Assembly: GCA_946538615.1 (NCBI GenBank)
Contig: CAMNGW010000003.1
Location: 1 to 54,851, forward strand
Reading direction: 5' to 3'
Length of the DNA stretch: 54,851 bases
Source of the DNA: an uncultured Clostridia bacterium
GTDB lineage: Bacteria; Bacillota; Clostridia; Christensenellales; Aristaeellaceae
Position 1 is the stretch's first letter. The number at the start of each line of letters is the position of its first letter. Below, piece by piece: positions 34,908 through 42,011 of this stretch. Position numbers and translations under genes: made by a program. The notes beneath the pieces are model-generated. The model was not told the origin of the DNA. It was given only the letters and a program-made list of their open reading frames with translations, and made no database searches.

Positions 34908-35807
34908 ATGAAGCATACAGAAAAAATGCCAAGCAGGCGCTACACGATGATGGACTTTGTGGTCATCCTGCTGATTCTGATCTTCTGCTTTTGCTGCGTG
35001 ACCCCGTTTGTGGTGGCCATCAGCGCATCTCTCTCAGACGAAAGGACACTGCTCAGAGAGGGCTATGGCTTCCTGCCCAAGCATTTCACGGCTGCAGCTT
35101 ACGATATGCTTTTTCAGACGTCCCAGATTTTTGACAGCTATAAAGTATCCATTTTTGTGACGGCTGTCGGGACGCTCCTGTCCATGATTGTCACGGCTAT
35201 GATGGCCTATCCCCTCTCTGTCCGGAAACTGAAGTACCGGGGGCGGATCTCCTTCTTTGCCTATTTCACCATGCTTTTCAATGGCGGACTTGTTCCTACC
35301 TATATGCTCATTTCCAAGTATCTGGGCATGCGCAACACCATCTGGGTCATGATCATCCCTGTTCTGGTCAATCCATGGAACCTCTTCCTTTTAAGAAATT
35401 TCTTTTCAGCAATCCCTGCTGAACTGCATGAGAGTGCGAGGATTGACGGGGCAAACGATGTCCGTATCCTCTGGCAGATTATCCTGCCGGTTTCCCTGCC
35501 GGCGATTGCCACGGTATCGCTCTTTTATGGGGTCGCTTACTGGAACTCCTGGTACAATGCCATGCTCTATATTGAAGAAAGCACACTCTTCCCTTTGCAG
35601 TATCTCATCATGCGCATGATGCGCAACATTGAACTGATGAAACAGATGGCGGGCCAGGCAGGCGTTGTGGTCGATATGTCATCCATGCCTTCTACAACCA
35701 CAAGGATGGCGACGGCAATTGTCACCATCGGGCCCATCATCATAGCCTATCCCTTTGCCCAGAAATATTTCACCTCAGGACTCATTGTCGGATCGGTGAA
35801 GGGCTGA
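34908..35807 (+). CDS. ABC sugar transporter permease, LplC/YtdP type (1)
   Basis: Partner permease of 300 residues with six helices and an EAA loop near residue 175 (HESARIDGANDVRILWQIILP). It ends in GSVKG, as these proteins usually do. The ATG at 34908 follows GGGGGTGGAGAAG, 14 bases after the stop of the partner; an open upstream extension lies inside the partner gene and is not real. Confidence 0.93.
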   Translation: MKHTEKMPSRRYTMMDFVVILLILIFCFCCVTPFVVAISASLSDERTLLREGYGFLPKHFTAAAYDMLFQTSQIFDSYKVSIFVTAVGTLLSMIVTAMMAYPLSVRKLKYRGRISFFAYFTMLFNGGLVPTYMLISKYLGMRNTIWVMIIPVLVNPWNLFLLRNFFSAIPAELHESARIDGANDVRILWQIILPVSLPAIATVSLFYGVAYWNSWYNAMLYIEESTLFPLQYLIMRMMRNIELMKQMAGQAGVVVDMSSMPSTTTRMATAIVTIGPIIIAYPFAQKYFTSGLIVGSVKG

Positions 35808-35857
35808 TTATGAAACTGACGCGCAAGCGCGTTAGCAATACAGAGGAGGTAACTGTT

Positions 35858-37417
35858 ATGAAAAAGCTCGTATCTCTCGTCCTGGTTCTCTGCCTGTGCC
35901 TTGGGCTCCTTTCGCAGGCCATGGCGGCATCTGAAGTGAAGATTTACCTGTTCGGACAGGCCCAGAACATGGACAAAGTCCTGGAGAAGTTCTATGCAGA
36001 CTCCGGGCTGGACCTGAAGCTGAACATTGTGTGGAACACATCCGCTGACCACCGTGAGAAGATGCCTCTCCTCATTGGCAACGAAGAGGAATGCGACCTC
36101 GTCTTCGATGCCTACTGGATGAATCTTGCCACGATGATCAAGCAGGATATGTACATGGACCTGTCCAAGTATTTCAACAATGACGAGTATCCCGGACTGA
36201 AGGCTGCTTTCTCTGAGAGCTATCTTGCCCAGGTCACAGAGGAAGATGGCGCGATCTATGCGATCCCCTTCACCCAGGCCCCCAACGATATCCAGGTTAT
36301 TTTCTACCGCGCTGATCTGGCCGAAAAGTATGGCATCACGGTGGACAGTGTGGAAAACCTGGAAGCTTTCTTCAAAGCTGTCAAAGAAAATGAGACGGAC
36401 ATGGTAGCTCCCTTTGGCGTAGGCGGAAGCCGTGCCATGTATTACCTGGATTCTGATATTCTGGAAAAGCGGGCAGCCAATGTGTTTGAAATTTCCGGCA
36501 CAGGCACCGCTGTTGGCATGGAGTTTGAGGTTGCCATTTCTGAGGACGGCAAGACGGTCCTCGGTGCCGGCACAATCGGTGCGCCGGATGCCTATTATGC
36601 TTCTTTCCCGGAGCCCTTCAACACCAATACCCGTTCAGAACGCGCCATTTCCAAGCTGACCAAGTGGGCACAGTACAGCCAGCCTAACTCCGTCTCTGAG
36701 GATGATGTCGCCAATAATCTCTTCTATACCGGTCTTGTGGCTGCCCAGGAAGGCAATATCAGCGGCTATGAGAACAACAAGCGTGAGATTGAAAAGATCG
36801 AAGGCGCAAAGCTTGGCATGTTCGTGTACAACGAGAATCTGCGCAACAAAGTGCCCGGATACTATCATACCTCCGGCCAGACAGCATGGAACTTCCTGTG
36901 CGTGCCGTACTATTCCAAGAACGTGGACGCAGCGATGAAATTCATCGACTGGATCTTCCAGTCTGAAGAGAACCACGATCTGTTTGAACTAGGCATCAAG
37001 GGTGAAGATTTCGAACTCAATGAGGCCGGTGAATATACCAAACTGAATCCGTCCAACCTGTACACATTCCCCGGCTATGAAATGACCTGGAACCCGAATT
37101 TCATCCGCACCAATGCAGAACTCGATGATGATGTCAAGGAACTGGTCAAGTACATGAACGATCCTGCATCCTATACTTCTTCTGTGCTGGACGGCTTCAC
37201 ATTTGACAACCAGGCCACACCTGCACTGGTCAATGCCTATGCAGCTGTTTCTGCTGTCCAGTCTGAATACATCCGTCCGCTCATGCACGGTGCTTATGGG
37301 GCAGATACAGAAGCAAAGCTCAAGGAATACTGGGACAAGGCTTCTGCTGCTGGCATTGAAGTGATCCGCCAGGCTGTGATGGACCAGGTCCAGGCCTATC
37401 TTGATGCACATCAGTAA
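35858..37417 (+). CDS. Extracellular sugar-binding protein of the importer (1), no lipobox
   Basis: Substrate receptor of about 519 residues, of the LplA-like large binding-protein group. Residues 1-25 form a signal peptide (MKKLVSLVLVLCLCLGLLSQ, then AMA and cleavage before SEVK or nearby). There is no Cys at the expected lipobox position after the hydrophobic core, so it may be secreted or held by other means, which is unusual for a monoderm. The mature part shows typical binding-protein segments (DMYMDLSKYF, YAIPFTQ). The ATG at 35858 follows GAGGAGG by 8 bases. A strong hairpin follows its stop. Codon choice looks more conserved than in neighbouring genes, as expected for a highly expressed receptor. 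Confidence 0.9.
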   Translation: MKKLVSLVLVLCLCLGLLSQAMAASEVKIYLFGQAQNMDKVLEKFYADSGLDLKLNIVWNTSADHREKMPLLIGNEEECDLVFDAYWMNLATMIKQDMYMDLSKYFNNDEYPGLKAAFSESYLAQVTEEDGAIYAIPFTQAPNDIQVIFYRADLAEKYGITVDSVENLEAFFKAVKENETDMVAPFGVGGSRAMYYLDSDILEKRAANVFEISGTGTAVGMEFEVAISEDGKTVLGAGTIGAPDAYYASFPEPFNTNTRSERAISKLTKWAQYSQPNSVSEDDVANNLFYTGLVAAQEGNISGYENNKREIEKIEGAKLGMFVYNENLRNKVPGYYHTSGQTAWNFLCVPYYSKNVDAAMKFIDWIFQSEENHDLFELGIKGEDFELNEAGEYTKLNPSNLYTFPGYEMTWNPNFIRTNAELDDDVKELVKYMNDPASYTSSVLDGFTFDNQATPALVNAYAAVSAVQSEYIRPLMHGAYGADTEAKLKEYWDKASAAGIEVIRQAVMDQVQAYLDAHQ

Positions 37418-37448
37418 TTGACACGTTTTTTGGACCGGATAGAATGCT

Positions 37449-37477
37449 GCACAGGAGGACGCCTTGTCCTCCTGTGC
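37449..37477 (+). terminator. Strong hairpin after the binding-protein gene (1)
   Basis: Perfect 12-bp arms (37449-37460, 37466-37477), extendable by one pair, with a 5-nt loop and no T tract. It lies between the binding protein and the dehydrogenase-like gene. Likely roles are 3' protection of the binding-protein mRNA or partial termination, which would give high receptor and lower enzyme levels. Confidence 0.6.
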
Positions 37478-37505
37478 ATACGGATCCTGGAGGGAGTGAT
37501 GTGCT

Positions 37506-38522
37506 TTGAAGGCTGTCCTTGTCGCTGATGCAAATCACAGGAATTATCATGCCAAAGATTTTTTTCGGGTGTATTCCGACAATGTCCTGGAAAAGCTGAG
37601 CGATCTCGTGGAACTTGCCGGTGAACCGGTTTTTCTCAGTGAATTTGACCGGAAGGCAGATATACTCCGGGAAACAGAGCTGATTTTCAGCAATTGGGGC
37701 ATGCCTGAACTTACATCAGATCAGATCCGGCGCTATCTTCCGAAGATCCGGGCTGTCTTTTATGCCGGCGGGGACACAAGCCCTTTTGCGGCCCCCTTCT
37801 TCCAGGCTGGTGCAAAGGTATATGCGACAGGCCACGCGAATGCCGTTCCGGCCAGTGAATATGCTCTGGCCCACATCATTCTGGCTAACAAAAGTGTCCT
37901 CAGGGGCATCCGGAACTATCGTTCAGAAGCAACTTATAAGATGTCCCGGAGCACAGTGTCGGACAGGAGCGGGAACTATCAGTCCGTGGTAGGCATCCTG
38001 GGCGTTGGCCGTGTAGGCAGCCGCGTGGCGGAAAAACTGCGCAGTTTTGACGTGACGGTCTGTGGCTGTGACCCCTTCCTGCCCCCATATAAGGCGCAGG
38101 CCCTTGGAATCGAAATTGTCGATCTTGAAGAGCTGTTCGCCCGGTGCGACACAGTCACGTGCCATATTCCGGAATGGAGCACGAACCGAGGACTGATCAC
38201 AGGCGAGCTTTTGCTGTCCATGCCGCGTTTTGGGACCTTTATCAATGCTGCCCAGGCATCTGTCGTGGATCAGGAGGGACTGATCCGTGCCCTGGAGAAA
38301 CGTAAGGATTTAACGGCGATTCTTGATTCAACAGATCCTATGCCCCTTTCTGCCGATCATCCCCTGCTTAACATGGAAAATGTATTTGTCACGCCGCACA
38401 TTGCCGGAAGCTTTGGCGGAGAGATGGAGCGCATGGGTGAGATGGTGGTTGATGCGCTTAAGGATTATCTGAACCATAAGGAATCGATTCACGAAGTCAA
38501 CCGGGAGCAACTCCCCGACTGA
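37506..38522 (+). CDS. D-isomer-specific 2-hydroxyacid dehydrogenase homologue with altered active site
   Basis: A 338-residue protein of the NAD-dependent 2-hydroxyacid dehydrogenase family. The Rossmann motif is GILGVGRVGSRV (about residues 163-174), and the conserved TPHIAG His is present (H298). However, the catalytic Arg of the usual NxxRG block is Gln (INAAQAS, Q250), and the Glu of the usual DxxxPEP block is Met (DSTDPMP, M279). Two of the three catalytic residues are therefore changed, and ordinary dehydrogenase chemistry is doubtful. The start is a TTG 9 nt after GGAGGGAG. It sits between the binding protein and GH39 genes. Confidence 0.82.
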   Translation: MKAVLVADANHRNYHAKDFFRVYSDNVLEKLSDLVELAGEPVFLSEFDRKADILRETELIFSNWGMPELTSDQIRRYLPKIRAVFYAGGDTSPFAAPFFQAGAKVYATGHANAVPASEYALAHIILANKSVLRGIRNYRSEATYKMSRSTVSDRSGNYQSVVGILGVGRVGSRVAEKLRSFDVTVCGCDPFLPPYKAQALGIEIVDLEELFARCDTVTCHIPEWSTNRGLITGELLLSMPRFGTFINAAQASVVDQEGLIRALEKRKDLTAILDSTDPMPLSADHPLLNMENVFVTPHIAGSFGGEMERMGEMVVDALKDYLNHKESIHEVNREQLPD

Positions 38523-38527
38523 ATGAG

Positions 38528-38550
38528 CCTCCCGGTAAGGGAGGTTTTTT
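38528..38550 (+). terminator. Terminator-like hairpin overlapping the GH39 ribosome binding site
   Basis: CCTCCC (38528-38533) pairs with GGGAGG (38539-38544), followed by six T (38545-38550). The right arm is also the probable ribosome binding site of the GTG start at 38553. The hairpin could therefore both end transcription in part and hide the site in the mRNA that continues. Confidence 0.65.
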
Positions 38551-38552
38551 CT

Positions 38553-40103
38553 GTGCTGTCAGTTTCTGTGAATGCAAAAGGGAAAGAGATGCAGAACCCT
38601 TTTCTGAATTGTGTCGGGGCGGGAAGGGCCAAAGAGGTTCTTTTTGCCCCCTTCCAGGAAGCGCTCGGATATGCCCAGTCGCATATCGGTTTCAACTATC
38701 TCCGTTTCCATGGCCTGTTCCACGAGGATATGTATGTCCTTCCGCAGGGTGCGGAAACACCGAACTTTATCTATATCGATGAAGTATTTGACCGGATGCT
38801 GGAAAAGAACATCAGGCCTTTCGTGGAGCTCTCCTTTATGCCGCAGTCGCTTGCCTCGGGGACACAGACGCAGTTTATCTGGAAATCGAATGTAACGCCG
38901 CCGAAGGACTGGAACAAATGGGGGCGCCTGATTGAGGCGTGCGTCCGTCACTGGCAGGAGCGTTATGGGGCTGAGGAAGTGTCCAGATGGTATTTTGAGG
39001 TCTGGAACGAACCGAACCTGAATGCTTTCTGGTCTGGGACGCGGTCGGAATATTTCAGATTGTACGGCATAACAGCTGAAACGATTAAGTCCATTAACCC
39101 GGCGCTGCGGGTCGGCGGGCCTGCCACAAGCAATTTTGTGCCCGACGACCGTTTTGCGGGGGAAAGGGAAGATGAGACCAAGGCTGCCACCCATGCGATG
39201 TCCCAATTTGCTGTGGCACCGTGCAAAGGGGTATGGATCCGGGAGTTCCTGGATTACTGTGCGCAGAACCGCTTGCCCGTCGATTTTGTCTCCACGCATC
39301 CGTACCCTACGGATTTTGCGCTTGACACGGACGGTGTGACCCGGGGAAAAACAAGACATATTCTTTCTCTGTCCGAGGATCTGAGATGGCTGAGAGAAGC
39401 GGTTTCCGGAAGTGCTTATCCTGATGCACAGATCCATCTCACAGAATGGTCATCCAGCCCTTCTTCCCGTGACACCTCGCATGATGGGCTGCGGGAAGCG
39501 GTCTACGTGGCAAGGCAGGCATCCGAAACAATGGGCATGGCGGACTCAGTGAGCTACTGGGCCCTGTCAGATGTCTTTGAAGAGATTGGCGCCGGGCCAT
39601 CGCTGTTCCACGGTGGTTTTGGGCTCCTCCATTATCACGCGATCCGCAAGCCGGTGTTTACGGCTTATGAAATGCTCTCCGGGCTTGGCAGCACTGTCCT
39701 TGTGAAGGGCAGGGATCATCTTATGACAAGACGGCAGGGTACGGTGAGCGGCATACTCTGGTACGACCCATTGGAAGAGACGCCGCCCATGCACGTGTAT
39801 CCGGAAGAAGAAAGTGACCAGGAACTGCCTGCATGTGAAAAAACACTGGTACTTACTGGCCTGGCACCCGGGGAAAAAATACGTGTACGGTATATGGACA
39901 ATGAACATGGATGGGCAAAACCCCTGTGGGTCCGTAACGGAAGGCACCCATCCCCGGACAGGAAAGAAATCAGTGAACTGAAAGCGGCGGCTGAAAGTCT
40001 TGGTGAAATGTATGACACAGCAGATGAAAAGGGCGAACTCACGCTGAAGTTTGCCATGAAACCGTGGGCAATGTATCAGATACAGGGGGAGGCTTTGCTT
40101 TGA
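38553..40103 (+). CDS. Glycoside hydrolase family 39 (beta-xylosidase-like)
   Basis: Retaining exo-glycosidase, family 39, normally releasing beta-xylose or similar residues. The TIM barrel opens with NCVGAGRA and YLRFHGLFHEDMY and has the acid/base Glu in FEVWNEPNLNAFW (E153) and the nucleophile in IHLTEWSSS (E298). Length of about 516 residues fits. The GTG at 38553 lies 8 nt after GGGAGG; alternatives are ATG 38523 and ATG 38589. The N-terminal strand SVSVNAKGK fits the family, which favours 38553. It has no signal peptide. Its last codons contain the ribosome binding site and start of the GH88 gene. Confidence 0.87.
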   Translation: MLSVSVNAKGKEMQNPFLNCVGAGRAKEVLFAPFQEALGYAQSHIGFNYLRFHGLFHEDMYVLPQGAETPNFIYIDEVFDRMLEKNIRPFVELSFMPQSLASGTQTQFIWKSNVTPPKDWNKWGRLIEACVRHWQERYGAEEVSRWYFEVWNEPNLNAFWSGTRSEYFRLYGITAETIKSINPALRVGGPATSNFVPDDRFAGEREDETKAATHAMSQFAVAPCKGVWIREFLDYCAQNRLPVDFVSTHPYPTDFALDTDGVTRGKTRHILSLSEDLRWLREAVSGSAYPDAQIHLTEWSSSPSSRDTSHDGLREAVYVARQASETMGMADSVSYWALSDVFEEIGAGPSLFHGGFGLLHYHAIRKPVFTAYEMLSGLGSTVLVKGRDHLMTRRQGTVSGILWYDPLEETPPMHVYPEEESDQELPACEKTLVLTGLAPGEKIRVRYMDNEHGWAKPLWVRNGRHPSPDRKEISELKAAAESLGEMYDTADEKGELTLKFAMKPWAMYQIQGEALL

Positions 40104-41203
40104 CAGACAGGGAATGGGCCGGTGAACGGCTGGAGCAGATCGGACGGAAAGCCACAGGCATGATAAAAAAGGCCAGAGAAGTGGATTTTATTCCGTATAC
40201 AGTACAGAATGGATCATGGGCGTGCGGCCCCATGGACGGAATGGCCTGGTGGACAAACGGGTTCTATCCGGCCTTCTTCTGGCAGCTGTATGCTCTTACG
40301 GGAGAAGGTCTCTACAGAGAGGAGGCTGTCCGCGCGCAGTGCCTGCTGGACAAAGCTTTTGAGGATTTTCCGCACCTCCATCATGATGTTGGCTTTATGT
40401 GGCGGATTTCCTCCGGCTTCCAGTATGACCTTGAAGGCGGGCAGGAGGCCCTGCAGAAGACGCTCTATGCGGCCAACCTTCTTTTGGGCAGATACAATCC
40501 CAATGGTTTTATCCGTGCATGGAACGGCGATTGTGTGGGCTGGGCCATCATCGACTGCATGATGAACCTTTCTTTGCTGTATTTCGCCAGTGAAAAAACA
40601 GGTGACCCGCGCTTTGCCCTGGCGGCGCAGCGGCACGCAGAAACGGTCAGGAAACATTTTATCCGGGAGAACGGTTCAAGTGAGCATATTGTGATTTTTG
40701 ATCCCATGACGGGGGACGTCCTGGATAAGCCGGGCGGTCAGGGCTATGGGCCGGGCAGCGAATGGACACGGGGGCAGGGCTGGGCAGCCTATGGTTTTTC
40801 CCTGGCAGGCCGCCATCTGAAGCGTGAGGATTTTACGCAGACGGCACTCAATGTGGCCAGACATGCTGTCTTACAGCTTGGAGAAAATGACCTGTGCCCT
40901 GTGGATTTCCTTGCTCCGGAATCACCGCTGATCTATGATGACTGTGCCAGCGCGATCCTTGCCTGTGCCTTTCTTGACCTGCACGAACAGACAGGAGACC
41001 CGCTGCTGAAGACAAAAGCCTCGCAGATGCTGCACGCGCTTTCTGACCACCATGCTTCATGGGGGGAGGAGTCGCCAGCCATTCTTCAGCATTGTACGGG
41101 GGCCTATCACGGCAAGGACCATGAGATTCCCATGATATACGGTGATTATTATTTTCTGGAAGGCCTGATCCGCCTTGCAGGGAAGATAAAACTCAGGTGG
41201 TAG
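40100..41203 (+). CDS. Glycoside hydrolase family 88 (unsaturated glucuronyl hydrolase) (1)
   Basis: Hydrates the double bond of unsaturated uronic acid at the end of oligosaccharides made by polysaccharide lyases, releasing it. The (alpha/alpha)6 protein of about 367 residues has the two catalytic Asp at D96 (HHDVGFMW) and D152 (IIDCMMNLSLL), corresponding to the Asp pair of characterised unsaturated glucuronyl hydrolases. The start is a TTG at 40100 that overlaps the GH39 stop, 7 nt after GGGGGAGG; the in-frame ATG at 40064 lies inside GH39. A paralogue lies at 53716. No signal peptide. Confidence 0.9.
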   Translation: MTDREWAGERLEQIGRKATGMIKKAREVDFIPYTVQNGSWACGPMDGMAWWTNGFYPAFFWQLYALTGEGLYREEAVRAQCLLDKAFEDFPHLHHDVGFMWRISSGFQYDLEGGQEALQKTLYAANLLLGRYNPNGFIRAWNGDCVGWAIIDCMMNLSLLYFASEKTGDPRFALAAQRHAETVRKHFIRENGSSEHIVIFDPMTGDVLDKPGGQGYGPGSEWTRGQGWAAYGFSLAGRHLKREDFTQTALNVARHAVLQLGENDLCPVDFLAPESPLIYDDCASAILACAFLDLHEQTGDPLLKTKASQMLHALSDHHASWGEESPAILQHCTGAYHGKDHEIPMIYGDYYFLEGLIRLAGKIKLRW

Positions 41204-41207
41204 AAGG

Positions 41208-42011
41208 ATGAAGATTTCTCTTATTCAGCTCAAACAGAACAGTCTGTATGATTTTTCGTCCCCCGACAGGATGTGGACAGCACAAGAATCAGGGCGCCTT
41301 TCCAAGGAAATGGTGGAACAGACCCTGTCGATCATGGAGCAGTGCCATGACACGGATCTGGTGGTGACAACGGAAGCCGTGAATTATCCGGGCAAAGGGA
41401 ACATGGATGCGGTGGCGGACCAGGAATACATGTCGGCATTCAGCGCATACGCTCTTGAAAGGAACACGTATGTGGCCCTTGGTCTGTATACCCGGGAGAA
41501 GGGGAAATATTACAACAGCCTCATTCTTTATGACAGGCAGGGGCGGGAAGTGACAAGGTATCACAAGGTGCACCTGGCGGGAGATGAACAGAAGCTCCTT
41601 GTGGCGGGGGACAGGTATTGCACGGTGGATACGGACTTTGGAAGGATCGGGCTGAGCGTTTGCTGGGACATGCAGTTTCCGGAAGTGGCGCGGCATTATG
41701 CCCTTGAAGGCTGCCGTCTTGTGATCTGCCCGACATGGGGATGGGAGAGCCTGTACGCCCAAGCCCGGGCATATGAGAATGGGATCTGGGTGGCTTCCGC
41801 CATGAGTGTGCCTTATGCGACCGGGATCGAAGGGATCAGGGTCCCCAGTCAGGTCATATCCCCTGAGGGAGAGATAAGAGCTGAGGCTGCGAGGGACAGG
41901 GGCATGGCCCTTGAAGCGGAGATCGATCTCACACAGCCCGGACGCGAGCACGAGAAGCGCATGCGGGACAGACGCCCATCGACCTACGGGAGGCTTGTGG
42001 TATGCAGCTGA
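41208..42011 (+). CDS. Carbon-nitrogen hydrolase family amidohydrolase (nitrilase superfamily)
   Basis: Cytoplasmic amidase-type enzyme of 267 residues. The catalytic triad is visible: E56 (VVTTEAVNYPG), K120 (RYHKVHLAGD) and C152 (VCWDMQFPE). The family hydrolyses amides, carbamoyl groups or nitriles. The natural substrate here is unknown. It lies 4 bases after the GH88 gene and overlaps the GH42-like gene by 10 bases, so it is co-transcribed with glycosidases. That placement is unusual and could indicate a nitrogen-bearing or amidated sugar substrate. Confidence 0.88.
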   Translation: MKISLIQLKQNSLYDFSSPDRMWTAQESGRLSKEMVEQTLSIMEQCHDTDLVVTTEAVNYPGKGNMDAVADQEYMSAFSAYALERNTYVALGLYTREKGKYYNSLILYDRQGREVTRYHKVHLAGDEQKLLVAGDRYCTVDTDFGRIGLSVCWDMQFPEVARHYALEGCRLVICPTWGWESLYAQARAYENGIWVASAMSVPYATGIEGIRVPSQVISPEGEIRAEAARDRGMALEAEIDLTQPGREHEKRMRDRRPSTYGRLVVCS

